A stretch of DNA of 64,000 nucleotides from Ashinkailepas kermadecensis (taxonomy: Eukaryota; Arthropoda; Thecostraca; Neolepadidae): contig JAOTOM010004673.1 in NCBI GenBank assembly GCA_034440615.1, positions 124,001 through 188,000 on the forward strand, read 5' to 3'. Shown piece by piece: positions 48,895-61,290 of the stretch. A program made the translations under genes and the position numbers. Within the stretch, counting starts at the first letter, position 1, and each line of letters starts with the position of its first letter. The notes beneath the pieces were generated by a model that was not told the origin of the DNA, ran no database searches, and worked only from the letters and a program-made list of their open reading frames with translations.

Positions 48895-50600
48895 CTCTCT
48901 GTCTCACCACGGCAGACCGCAACCACCGCCATCTCAGCCGGTGCACCGCGCAAAAACCGGCCTGATAACAGTCGACAATAATTATGTCCGGCAATTGGGT
49001 AATTGCACGAGCCAGAGCAAGAAAGCTCGGTGTTTACACGCGAATACGGCCGAGTTCAAGGCCTGCTTAATGCAGCCAAAATGGCAACCTGTGCATCGTG
49101 CGGGCAGCTGCAGACAGCGGCGACCTCTGGCGCGGTCATGGCGAGTCGTGGCGAGCTGTGGCGCGGTCGTGGCGAACTGTGGCGCCATTTGCAGGCTGTA
49201 TCAGCAGCATCTGAGTGCTGACTGACTGGTCAAAACTGACATCTTAATCTGGGGTGGTGCGGAGTGGGTCGACGACGATCGATCGACTAATCTGCCCCCC
49301 CTCCACCCTCTCACCCTCTCACCCTGTTCTCCTTCGCGAGTTCCTCGCTGCCGTGCGGACGCCCTCTCGACGCCCCCGGGCAGCTCGACCGACAAAAACG
49401 TCGGTGAGCGGCGGCGCCGCGCGACTCGGCGTTCTGCGTGAGCAATGATAACATCGGCCGAGCAGAAAAAAGCTGGGAGAGAATCTGTAAAGATGGCCTA
49501 ATGGCGATGCTATCGACTGGCGAGTGGCCACCGGCCGCCGGCCGCAGCCAGCAGCCGTCGGACAGCGCCAAAGTCGGCAGACGCCGGCGCCACCCGGCCG
49601 ACCAGAGTGGCACAAACAACTGGCTAATCGATACGCAAAGATCCGCTTGTCTCGAAATCGGTGGGCGCGGCGGCGACGGCGGCGGACACACGCCTGTGGC
49701 GGACCGGACGACGCCGACCGCCGGGCCTCGCGCCGCCCCTGTCCGGCCGGCCAGGGGCGGCGAATCTAATTTAACGCGTATCGACACGGCGGTGCCCGGT
49801 GGGAGCGGCGCCCCCTCACGCCGTTAACTCGGCGCCGACGCCCGGAGGCGACACGACGCGTCCCCGGGGCTGGCACGGGCCGCTGCACGTGCTCAACACG
49901 TCGTCGCGCGCGCGCCGAAGTCGACCGAAGAGCTCGCGTCCGCCACGGAACGCGGCAGCGGACGTTGAGTCAGAGTGCGTCGACGCACCTCGGGTCAATT
50001 ACCGCCCTGGAGGACTTTGGGTCAGAGGTTGCAGAAGCGAACATCGGAGCAGGGGCTGAGATGACGGACCTCGGGCCAAAGGCCGCAGTGGTGAACCCAG
50101 AGCCAGAGGCTGTGGCGGCCAACGACATGCTAGAGGTTATACGGGTGGTATCGGGTCACGTGCTGTGACGGTCTACGACAGGCAGGGGCTGGAGTGGTGG
50201 ATCTCGGGTCAGAGACAGTGGCGGCGAACGACATGTCAGGTCATAGGAGCGGATATCGAGCCATATGCTGCGGTGGCCCACAAGTTAGAGACTGCAGTGG
50301 CGAACACCAGGTGAAGCGCTGCAACCACTGACCACGTGACCCCAGTGGAGGAGAGAGTCCGCTGACAAGCCGCGTGCTCTCCCAACTGCCGACTGCTCTT
50401 TGTCCGGTCCGGAAATGAAGAAATCCACATAATACAAACGAATCAATGGTGCATAGCTGTTACACAATTTTCCCATGCAAAATTTATAGACAATAAGGTG
50501 GTACCTAAGTCGCACAAAGACATACATTTATACCACAGAAGTCTGTTTTTTGCTTCGACTTAGAGATATTTGCCTACTTATTATACGTTTGACAAATAGG
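48895..50600. other. No gene recognised
   Basis: This is unique GC-rich sequence becoming AT-richer after about 50.3 kb. Open frames near 49311-49827 overlap on both strands and lack domains. Confidence 0.5.
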
Positions 50601-50601
50601 T

Positions 50602-50925
50602 CATTTTGGCTGAATGGGGAGACCGTTGAAGCCCACGCAAATGAGTATGATCCCGTTTGCCAGTGGAGTGACAGTTGGCGGTGATGTGAGATGTTTTTTT
50701 TTTTCGAGAAATTGAAGTTTATTAAGCTTCTTGAAAAGGCCCACGATTCCTGACGGAGGATCCGGTCGGTAGTCAGAACTTCAAACATTCACATTACAAC
50801 ACAGTTCAAAACAATGGCCATCGAATAAAAAACCATCTCAAAACACCGCCAACTATTATTCCACTGGCAAAAGGGCTCATGCTCATTTTCGTGGGATTCA
50901 ACGGTCTCCCCATTCAATTAAAATG
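50602..50925. mobile_element. MITE-like element with long terminal inverted repeats
   Basis: The left arm starts CATTTTGGCTGAATGGGGAG at 50602. The right arm, read in reverse complement from 50925, starts CATTTTAATTGAATGGGGAG. About 92 bases align with about 13 mismatches. The 140-base interior carries no coding sequence. A clear target-site duplication is not visible, so the exact ends may be off by a few bases. This fits a non-autonomous DNA transposon; the superfamily is not determined. Confidence 0.75.
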
Positions 50926-53900
50926 CGCATAAAATCAGTACGGGGACGTTCGGTATTGGCAGCTTCGCTATCTGGGACGGGGAATAAGTGGTCCACACAG
51001 TATTGGACTTTACTACCACATTCATGGCGCTACACTGAATGATGTTGCCTTAAAAGAAACCAGTTTCGTCCTGGACAATCATCGGCTCGTTGAGTGGCTA
51101 CTTCCTTGCTGATACGCTTTGTTGGTCAGGCGCTGTAAAACTCAAAGCAGCACCAAATAAGTGGTGCCATGCCGTAACTCTGCGTCAACTGCCGGTCCTC
51201 CCACACAGAGCACCGTTGACTGTGAAAGTACGACTTCGTTCCAGCGTCAAGACCTCAGCCAAGCGCTAGATGGCCAGTCTATGTGCTGAAGCGCAGCCGC
51301 GGCTTCTCTCATGTTTGAAGGCGCTTACACGCGCGCTACACCGATCTCGAGCTCGGTAGCACGCACAATTTCATCCGTGGCCGACCCGGCAATCGGCTTT
51401 GGCCGATTTCGCGGCTGCCGTCGACGTGGCGCCGATAAGGGAGTCTGCCGGCGGCGGCGGCGGCGGCCGGTTTTCAAGTCAGGGCGGCGCGGCGTGGTTC
51501 GACCACCGAGCGGCGCTTGACGCTCCCCCGGAGAGTTTTACAGTTGATTGTATTGATTGTGTGTACCGGCGTGCCGGCGACGGGCGCGGAGGGGAGTGTG
51601 GACGAAACACTCCCAGAGCTGGCCGGCCAGCGTCGGCCGAGGAGACGCGGCCGGCCCCCATGGCAGGCGACACCCCGATGACGGATGGGTGGCGAGGTGG
51701 GGTGGGGCGCCGGCCGCCGCGGGGCTCGCGCCGAACCGCCGCTCGTCCGGCTGTTGCGACCGCCCGAGCCGAGCGGCCTACTCCGGAAGGGAAGTTACAG
51801 CCGACCCGGTAATATCGCAATGGGAGGTCATTACTCATGCACGACTTCATAGTCGCACATCCTCGTGAAGAAAAATGGATTTCCGGTTCACGCCAGCTAT
51901 ACGCCTCCTCGGGGCCTCGTCGCCGACGCGAAAACAACCAAGGGCTACAGTTTGGGCCCGCACGAACACTCATATCGACGGTGCGTGCTTCGCGGGTTCA
52001 ACGAACCAATACATTTCCGTCAAGCCAGGCCACATATGCAGGTTTGGCAGCTTTCGCTTCCAAGGCTTGACAAAACGGAAAACCAGTGAGGCTCCTGAAC
52101 TTGTTGAAAACATTATGCTTGCGTTGTTCTACGATTCAATAGCCATGTGAATTTAGCATTAGGTGTTGGCGATATAGATAAGAATAGATGTCGGAAATAT
52201 ACGGCGTAGATACCTTACGCACGCACCGCTAACATCACAACTTCCGGGGTGGGGTTACGCACACCCAGACCACCGTCCCTTCTGTAGCTGGACCGGCCAC
52301 TTATGTATAAACAAACCTATCGCTAAAAATATATTCGCATGTGTTAAAATTGATTAGACGACTAGAGACTCCCTAAAATATGATCAGTGACACGCAGATT
52401 TCATAGTAAATAACCAAGTCAGCGGCGGAACACGGGCTCCCAACAACACAGTAAAATAATATCGAATGTTGTCCGGTCAAATGTGCTCAGCGTGATTCAG
52501 TTCCGTGAACAAAACGCTCTTGCCATCTTCGTATGTCTTCGAAATTGTGACGATGCATGTTATGCTCATAAGAAGGCAGAATCAAGCGGCAGGGCCAGCA
52601 CGGGAGTGGCAAATGTGCTGAATGTCCGTGGTGCATACATGAGGAGGCCATACAACCTTGAGCACTGTCCATATTTCTCACGTTAGCGTGTGATTAGTGC
52701 CTGGAATTGGTGCTTGAGACCGACACTTTGCCCCTAATACGGTCACAGAAAATCATCTTTAAATTTGCTGTGGTCGGCTAGTTCACCAGACCATGCACTG
52801 GACCAAATTTCGTCCATAGCACTAGCTGCATCCATTTCCAGCGCAGAACAGGGCGGCAAAGGGGAACCGACACATACATATCTGTATGATCAGGGCAGCT
52901 CATGCGACCAGCTCGAGCCAGGTCGTCGCTAATATCAACATTATTACCCTCCTTATTGCCGCCCAATAAATAACCTTACGTTTTCCATTGTTTCATTGAT
53001 GGGCATAATCGCGTGCGACTCCTGTATGCGAACTCAGGGGCGGAATTTTATCAAAATGATTGGCGGTTCCAGTGGTTTCTAATTCGATTTCATCTGGTGT
53101 ACTCCCATCGGCCGAATGGTTATGGATGAATATCACGGGAGACTCATGTTCCGAAATGCATGGGAAGTTCCACTCATATGTGCTCTACGTACATTATTAC
53201 CGAATGCAAACGAATCAGTATTGTTAACTTCATGTGATAGCTCGGACACACTTCGAACCTCGGTTTTCTGCTCAGGCAGATTCAGGATGTACCGTGTAAG
53301 CTATTATCTTCACGAGGAAAAAACAGCAAACGGGACACCTTGCTTAATTCAAGCAGAATGCCATTTCATCTTGAATACATATTGCATAATTATTTCCATT
53401 TTTAAGTTGCCTACACTGCGAGAGAGACGGTGGCGCCATGCATACTTCGGCGTCACCGTCACGAAAAACAAATGGCACAAGAATTTGGATCAATCCATGG
53501 CATGAAGAGCAAAGCAACAAAAGACAATACGCGAGGCTTCGCATAGCTGCCGCTCACTGGACCTTCCACAAAGCAGCATTACAAGCGATCACTTACCAAG
53601 ATATCCGCCTCCCTGCTGCTCACTCCTACAACAAGCGTTCACAACCTGTCTTCACAGTGTTGGGACTCAGTGAGCGTCCTTTCCGACCACAGGGCAGGGC
53701 TCTACACACTTTCAACGCACGAGCAGGACGAGCGCAGCCACACCCCCGCCTCTCCACCGATGAACTGTGCGTGAACGGCGCCCGGCGCCGTGGCTTCCGC
53801 GCGGCTCCGCCAGGCGGCTCTGGTGTCGTCCGCGCCTTGTTCAGGTCGGCGTCACAGTCAGCCAGCTGATACTGCGTGGAGGTGCCGCTCCCCTGGCGGG

Positions 53901-54790
53901 AGAGTCGCACGACAGCGGCCGGGAGGGTCGACTGAAGGCGCTACCACGATGTCCCTGGGTGTCGCTCGCGCTCATGCCTGACAGCAGGGTGCATCACTGA
54001 TCCGGCAATGACAGCAAATGATCCCGTCACACTGCCTCCGCGTCAATAACCACTACATAGCCAGCGTGGCACTGTTGTAATCAAACACTCTGTCACGGCA
54101 TGGGTGTGGCAATACCTTTATAATTTGGGACACAAACTCTATTTAAGACTTTTTCCAATGCTGGATATGCAAAATTCGCTTGCGCTTACGGGATATTGAG
54201 GACGCTGGTGCTACATACACCGCTGAGGTGTCAGTAATCAGAACCCAATAAGGACAATATGTCGTTTGGTGTGTATGGATTATATTTTCTCCAACGTTTT
54301 CGTCCATGTGCAGCAAAGTCTATGCTTGATAAAGACCAACATGACACGTTAATTCACACTGGGGCAGGGGTATGGGGCGCAGAGGAACACGTCCCCAACA
54401 TATTCGGCACTTAACCTTGCGCCAATGGATGTTGCATGGAAGGAATGGACCCAAAAATCCCGGTGTTCTCCCATCTGCCTTCAACTTTTAGATCTTGGTG
54501 GAGCGCTTAACCAGACCACCCACCCCTGCCCCCAGTTGATGCACCCCTAAACACCCCAGTTGATACACCCAGTGTCGGTGGGCAATGCATGCTAAATATA
54601 CCCAAAATTCCTGTTGTCCCATACATTATTTCGCCATGGAAAAACTCAGTCAGAAACGTTTGCTGAACGCGGTCAAACCATTACACGCATTGCGTCCACC
54701 GGCAAATCGAACTACCTGGCTTGGAGCGGACTGGACCATTTAGGGGGATGGAATCGAATCAGCCTATGCAATATAAAGACTTTGCGCAAT
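50926..54790. other. No gene recognised
   Basis: This stretch holds a GC-rich island at about 51300-51800 and otherwise AT-rich unique sequence. Short open frames (for example 53116-53505 and 53438-53869 on plus) have no recognisable domain. The GC-rich island could hold an upstream exon or promoter, but nothing specific shows it. Confidence 0.4.
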
Positions 54791-54940
54791 ACAAAAAGAA
54801 TCTCATGTTAACGTTTGTGACTACGGTGTATGAATTGCGATGAACTGACGACGATCCCGAGACGGGATCGAAACCGGTTTTACTTGAAAACCCATTTTTA
54901 ACTACGCACTTCAACGAACCGTGATCACAAAAAGAATCTC
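54791..54940 (+). mobile_element. 122-nt hammerhead-like insertion with 14-bp target-site duplication
   Basis: ACAAAAAGAATCTC is present exactly at 54791-54804 and 54927-54940, enclosing 122 nt. The insert has CTGACGA (54845-54851), a 7-bp hairpin CGATCCC/GGGATCG with loop GAGAC (54852-54870), then GAAA (54870-54873), then a second hairpin GGTTTT/AAAACC (54876-54892). Its ends pair imperfectly (GTGACTACGGT with ACCGTGATCAC). CUGANGA-stem-GAAA is the core of a hammerhead ribozyme, which is found in Penelope-like elements and retrozymes. Catalysis is not shown: the third stem is offset from its expected place. Confidence 0.6.
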
Positions 54941-57479
54941 TTTTATGTTATGAAACATATGGCGCTTGGAATATCTTATGCATAAGTAGTGCATTCCACA
55001 AGGTTTCTCGAGATCGAATCATTTAGTTTTCAAGAAATTTCACATTTAGCTTCACTAAACGCCTTAAGGGGTCGGACATTACGCGAGATGATGTCCCTTG
55101 ATCTGCCAGTGAGTACTTGTACACAATAAAGGAGAATAACCATTATCCCTACTATAGCATATGTTCCCGCCTCGAACAGTTTGTCACTTCGCTAGCCATT
55201 CCGCCAGGCTGGAAGGGACAGCGTGCATTTTGCATCTGCCAGGAACTTACGGTGGGATGTAACTGCCTGCTAGTTAGCCGCCAGGAATCTACGGTGGGAT
55301 GCAACTGCCTGCTAGTTGTTTGGCCTATTTGCAGTTCAAGACCATATACAAATACTTGAAGACTCCGTACGAGGTGAAGCTCCCGAAGCTCTTAGATAGA
55401 CCAATAAACATCAACTTAGCAAGCTTTAGATTTCAAAAATCCCTTTAGGTAGCGTCTTCACCAACACCCAATGAACGCATATAGTTCCACGTATTGGGCA
55501 GGTGGGCGCTTCAGACACCACTGGTAATTACAAAAACAGAAGCCAGGTAACGAAATGGAAAACAGCACACAATAGCCCGGCGAAGGCTGTACGACGTGTC
55601 AATTATAACTAATGAATATGGCCTTGGAGGGGAGTCACACTTGGTGAGAATAGTGGTGCTGCTTCACGAGGAATGCTGGCTATGTATATTACAAACTATG
55701 AGTGCTACGGTAATGGTAAAACGTCATGCGATAAATCACGAAAGACTGATCAAAATACGTTTCATATATAGTGTAGAATGTGAAAACTCACGTGTCCAAC
55801 AGGGCCAAATGAGTTCACGAGTACCAGTAATAATTGTTTCAGATGTTTTCGTACTATCTCAAGAACTAAGCAACTACTGGCAAGACCTAGTTCATAAAAT
55901 GTGGGCATCATTTTGTTAATAACGAACGGAACCTGCAAATGTAATCTTCATAGAGAGAGTGAAGTCACATCAGGAGCATTCCCGGGCGTAATTATTGCAG
56001 GAGGGGGCGGGCATATTCCTCCAATTTTCCAGATTGAGCTATTTGTCCCATCCCCTTCAAAAGCACAGTTATCAACAAATCAACGCACAATGTAAGTGTT
56101 CATCAACTTATCGCCAGCAATGAACATCTCACTGTAATTTCTACACATTGCAAGGAGCGTATGCAATTACATTTGGCAGCAATATTGGGCACTTCTCACA
56201 TGTGGCACTTTTCACACCAAAATAGCTTCGTGAGCACCAGCGCTGTTGTGGCGTGTTTAACATCATTCATGACGCTCTTGGCTGGCGGATGAGATGCGAG
56301 TGCAACGCTGGTATGTTTGGCAGTTTCATAATGGATGTAGGGAAGATACTGTTCGCAAACAGAAAATGCAGCATTTGCAGCGGGGTATTGCACATGGGGA
56401 ATTTCCTCATGTGGTACCTATATGCGCTTGCCTTCGCTCAGCTCGAGCTCCCCGAATTCTACTCAACAACACTTTTTTCTGAAGGGAAGGGTTCAGTTTT
56501 GAAAATAAGGTTCAAACGCTACTACACGGGATTAACAACGAAAAAGGGAAACTTCGTCCATCCCGATCCTGCTTGGGTGCGCCCTCAGTTGTATGGATTC
56601 GCAACAACCTGCTTTCGGTTGTATGCCTTCCTCAGTAGCTAAGCGAGGTGCAAAATAATATTTGTCCGAAATCCTCTCATCCAGTCGTCCAGAAACCAAT
56701 GCCAGATGACTCAGCATGAGATGGTAGCACTTCTCATGCCCTGGAAGGCCAAGTGTTGGGCGCATAATTTTGTGGATACGTGTAATGCGTTGAATGTACG
56801 TTCCGGTGACGATGGAATTAGTTTGACATGAAGATATTCGATCTGACCTGGGAGGGTCAGCCACGTTTTCGATCCACCGATTTCCGCATAACATATCCGA
56901 TTGTAAATTGAACGGGATTCCTGATGCGATTTGAATTTTTGCATACCGTCATTAATTTGTAGTTAGGGGCGGCGGTTCAGGCTACACCCAATCGGTAATG
57001 GTTTTCCTCCGAAATTGTTTATCGTGCTAAGTGGCTAACCATTGTGTTAAAACTCGCCAATCGAAAGGCGGTAGTGGTGGGGAGGGGATAATGGACCTAC
57101 GCCCTTTGGTTTTACGATCGCATCTATAAAACCGATTGCGTAACGTATACCAATGGGAGGAGGCCGCAAAGAAGCGCGTAAATGCATAAAGGGAAAATTA
57201 GCACAATTTCCTGCCAAATATGGACGTTGAGCAACCAAAAAAGTTCGGTGATATAATTTATCCGGCTACAGAAAAAAATACGAAAATAAGCATAACTTAC
57301 TTGAAAACTGCCAAGTGCTGTTGAAATCACGCACACGATTACACTACGCAAACAAAAACTTGTGATTATATTCCATTTCAGAGGCTTAGAATCTTAGGTT
57401 AGTATAAAATAGGTGAGGAAGGCCATCCAGAGGGACTGGTCAGGGCAGGGGTCAGGGCAAGGAAAAAACAGAAATGCAA
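54941..57479. other. No gene recognised; one two-copy repeat
   Basis: This is AT-rich unique sequence. At 55240-55320, ACGGTGGGATGTAACTGCCT and its variant occur twice about 39 bp apart. A plus-strand open frame at 56253-56642 has no recognisable domain. Confidence 0.5.
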
Positions 57480-57725
57480 GTGGCAGAGCACATCAGAGGG
57501 TAGGAGGTGGGAAAATACAGGGCAAAGCATGGGGCAGGGCACATCAGAGGGCAGGACGTGGGAAAATACGGGGCAAAGCATGGAGCTGGGCACATCAGAG
57601 GGCAGAACGTGGGAAAATACATGGCAAGGCATGGGGCAGGGCACATCAGAGGGCAGGACGTGGGAAAATACAGTGCAAGGCATGGAGCTGGGCACATCAG
57701 AGGGCAGGATGCGGTGGAAGGCGTC
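57480..57725. repeat. 51-bp minisatellite, about 5 copies
   Basis: The unit contains GGGCACATCAGAGGGCAGGA followed by CGTGGGAAAATACAGGGCAA. It is a multiple of three and open on both strands. Confidence 0.88.
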
Positions 57726-58384
57726 ATGCCAAATGGCAGGAAAAGGCAGATGACAGGGCAAGTCAAGGAAGGACACGGCAAAACAGAGGCCAGGTAAACA
57801 TAGAATGCATAGTAGGCAGCAGGCCATTCCAGAGCAAGTCAGAGCTCTGTGTATGTGGTGAGTTGGAACTGCGCCGACCGTCTGAGCCAGGAAGAAATAG
57901 TATATAGTCTCAACAGCAGGGCGTTATAAACATGTACTGGTGTTGACTCGACTGTGTGCTCCAATTAGACAAACTTCAGGTGGACGACCGGCTACGGATA
58001 AGTACTGGCAAGTATCTACGGGGCACCACCAAGGGGCCGCGAGCCACAAGTGCTGCACCCTTTCATATGTAGACTGCTTTATATTATACTATAGTATGCT
58101 ATATTATGTTATGCGCAGACACACACAAACACATATAAATATACTACATGTGTATTGTAAATCATGTGTACTAAGTTAATATGTGTCAACTTTGATGGAA
58201 AAATGTGACTTCGGTTGCGATGATGGATGGAACACTATCATCTATGTTGGTGATGTGAATTATGCCAGGTGAAGTGAATCCGGACACGCTTTGAAGCATG
58301 CACAATATTGTAGCTTGAGTGAAAATGGAAGTCTACGGTATCGCCACTATGCCGTGCCTTAAGTCATGTTTATATCGTCCATAC

Positions 58385-58430
58385 ATGTTAAGTAACATGT
58401 TAAGTAAAGTAAGTTAACATGTTAAGTAAT
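58385..58430. repeat. AACATGTTAAGTA short repeats
   Basis: ACATGTTAAGTA recurs three times within 46 bases and contains the palindrome AACATGTT. Confidence 0.75.
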
Positions 58431-58695
58431 CCGACACACACGCACACCCACACAACACTCCGCGCTCATATTCACATTGGGACTAGACTTTTGCCTTGGC
58501 TGTTGAACATCGTTACAGGTACATATTCTTACAAACTATGGGCAACATCTTAATGATACCCAACATAGGGTCATAAGAATACTAAAAGTATTAAGCAGGC
58601 TGGGGAGTTTGAATCTGTCATGGCAAACATTGAGCTCCCAATTAACGTCAGAAAATGCGATACATACATGCGATACGTGGGCGCACGTGAATGTC

Positions 58696-58731
<36 letters not shown>

Positions 58732-58764
58732 TGTGTGCGTGCGTGCGTGCGTGCACGAGCGCAA
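58696..58764. repeat. GCGT tetranucleotide tract
   Basis: This is an almost pure GTGC/GCGT run of about 16 units with one GTGT interruption. Confidence 0.93.
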
Positions 58765-58930
58765 GTGTGTGTGTTTGCATGTATGTGTGCTACCTGTCAG
58801 TTGGTCATATATACACATGAAAAAAAGGATTAGCTTATCTTTGTTTTTGTCATAAATCGCAGTTATGGCAATTCTCGGAGCATGTGCTATGAGCCTCCCG
58901 GGAAATCCTGGATGCACGGACTTGACTTAC

Positions 58931-59154
58931 CAGATAGTTTACTCCGTACATCCGGATCTCGGTTCAAACAAATGGCATACACTAACAACTGGTGGCTTTC
59001 CAGTTTGTCAAGCTGCTTCAGCAGCACATAATTCTGAAGAAGACATACCGCGTACATACTGCGCAGCTATGCGGCGCTACCTTTCATTTGAACCGGGAGT
59101 ATCTGACCCTACATCTCCCTCACGTTCCTGCAGTTGCTTGATCATGGGTATGAA
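58931..59154 (-). other. Candidate exons of an unidentified minus-strand gene
   Basis: On the minus strand, a 103-nt segment (59033-58931) lies between TATGTCTTCTTCAG and G|GTAAGT. It reads NYVLLKQLDKLESHQLLVYA and ends DPDVRSKLS. About 80 bases upstream, a second segment starting at 59154 follows a long pyrimidine tract and GCTCAG, and reads FIPMIKQLQEREGD. A GT that keeps frame exists at 59112-59111 (GAT|GTAGGG). The translations look protein-like, but I recognise no family, the inter-exon donor is weak, and no further exons were found. It may be chance. Confidence 0.25.
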
Positions 59155-59324
59155 CTGAGCGTACGTGGTTCTCATGTCGAGGGTGGGGGAGGGAGGAGAG
59201 GGATGAGAGAAGCTAACAGCTTTACCACATATTGAATCCTAATCTCCAATAATTTGTCGAAATTCCTATAGCAGTATTCTTACCTGAAACTCCTCACCTC
59301 TGCCAGTACGACTTCAGCATCTTT

Positions 59325-59987
59325 CCTATGCCGCACAATTGGCATCGATGGCAGCAGCACCTCTCCTGTGCCGCACAGTTGGCATCGATGGCATCAGCAC
59401 CTCTCCTGTGCAGCACGGTTGGCATCGATGGCATCAGCACCTCTCCTGTGCAGCACAGTTGGCATCGATGGCATCAGCACCTCTCCTTGCGCACGGTTGG
59501 CATCATGGCATCAGCACCTCTCCTGTGCAGCACGGTTGGCATCGATGGCATCAGCACCTCTCCTGTGCCGCACGGTTGGCATCGATGGCATCAGCACCTC
59601 TCCTGTGCAGCACGGTTGGCATCGATGGCATCAGCACCTCTCCTGTGCAGCACGGTTGGCATCGATGGCATCAGCACCTCTCCTGTGCCGCACAGTTGGC
59701 ATCGATGGCATCAGCACCTCTCCTGTGCAGCACGGTTGGCATCGATGGCATCAGCACCTCTCCTGTGCAGCACGGTTGGCATCGATAGCATCAGCACCTC
59801 TCCTGTGCAGCACGGTTGGCATCGATGGCATCAGCACCTCTCCTGTGCCGTACAGTTGGCATCGATGGCATCAGCACCTCTCCTGTGCAGCACGGTTGGC
59901 ATCGATGGCATCAGCACCTCTCCTGTGCAGCACGGTTGGCATCGATGGCATCAGCACCTCTCCTCTGCCGTACAGTTGGCATCGATG
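59325..59987. repeat. 40-bp minisatellite, about 16.5 copies
   Basis: The unit is GGCATCGATGGCATCAGCAC followed by CTCTCCTGTGCAGCACGGTT. Copies differ at CAGCACGG/CCGCACAG/CCGTACAG; one copy has small deletions near 59486. Confidence 0.95.
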
Positions 59988-59989
59988 CC

Positions 59990-61080
59990 CGGCCACTGTG
60001 CCGGTGCTATGACTCATACCAGCGTTCGCGTGGCATCATCACTAATCTTCTAGATTTGATGGTCTCAGGGCGCTGAAAGGCGGTCGGGCAGAATCTAAAT
60101 GAGACGCCTCTGCACCGTGACACGTCCCGTTCTGCATGTACGCCGGTAATAAAAAGGAGGCGCCGCTCCGCTTCTGCAGCAGCACATTGGTCCGCTTGTG
60201 CCTGTACGGACGAAGACGAACACATCAGGCATTGTCAGGGGAGTTAGATAAAATCTGCAGGTTTGATTCATGGAATAGCGGACATTTCAAGTTCTGACGA
60301 AATGTCGTGCTGTTTTTGCGCTATCCATGAGCCCTGTTTCGAATCGGAAAAAAACTGCAGGGAATCATTTCTTGCAGTCGTGTTAGCAGTTCGAATTACC
60401 TTTTTTAGATTGTCACAAAGCGTTGCAGTTTAATGGGAATTATTGTGTGGTCGAACGTGTTAAAGGGACTGCAGTGCCTCCGCATATGGAGTCGTGATGC
60501 GCTGCTGAGGCGACTTTAAAGCGACACTGTCCGTTCCAGTTCTAGGCCTGTCGCATTTCATGTCGTGTCAGTGAGCCACCATTCGGAAGAAACTTGAAGA
60601 ATTGTGCCCTCGGCGAAACAAAAACTATTCGCACTCTTCAAAACAACAAGCTCCGAGACAAACAAAACGCTCCAAAACACTATCTCTCCCTCAGGAAAAC
60701 AAGGATGGGATCCCTTTCTGCCTTCTAAATCACAACAGACAGTGAGCATTTTATTTGGCCGGCTCGCCTCCATTGTTCGCCACGCCCGCCACTTCCACCC
60801 TGGCATTTAGCGCGCGCCGCTGTCCTCTATCTTTCCGGCACGTCGGCGAATCCTATGCAGGCTGCGGATATGCCCGAAGGCGATAAGAGCGCAACTTCTC
60901 GAGGCACTAACACTGTGCAGATAGCGGAAATTGCCACGCCCGGTGGCCGAGAACGCGCCGACACGGTTCCGCGGGGAACCGCCGCCGCCAACGCTCCAGG
61001 TAAACAGACGGTCGACCGACGATGGCCAGGCAAGCTCAGCGGCGTCGCCACGTCAGCAGACGGAGCAGCTGACTCGGATA
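59990..61080. other. No gene recognised
   Basis: This is unique sequence. Short overlapping open frames on both strands carry no domain I recognise. Confidence 0.5.
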
Positions 61081-61082
61081 CG

Positions 61083-61290
61083 GAGGCGGCGACGAGTAGC
61101 TTATGGGCAACGTGTCCGACTCGCAACCGAAAGGTTGTGGGTTCGAGTCGCACCCGACGCTGCTCTTCGCTCGCGACCAATCGGCGTGAAAGGCTGGCGA
61201 TGCTGTGCGATCCAAAGCAGTCGTCGCGTCGTACACACAACCAACAACCACCACCACTTGACTCGGCTGCACGCGCAGATTAGCCAGACA
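61083..61290 (+). mobile_element. SINE-like element with tRNA-derived head
   Basis: An A-box-like TAGCTTATGGG (about 61097) and a B-box GGTTCGAGTCG (61140-61150) are spaced about 43 bases apart, as in RNA polymerase III promoters. CGACTCGCAACCGAAAGGTT between them matches an anticodon arm. The A box is imperfect and the acceptor stem does not close, so it is not an intact tRNA gene. The 3' limit is a guess. Confidence 0.55.

Noticed and set aside
57301..57343. 43-nt minus-strand segment between GCGTAG and CAA|GTAAGT
   Set aside because: The splice signals are plausible, but it is too short to judge and does not join in frame to the candidate exon at 58931.
61090..61165. Functional tRNA gene
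   Set aside because: A- and B-box-like motifs and an anticodon arm are present, but the acceptor stem does not pair and the A box is degenerate; a SINE head fits better.
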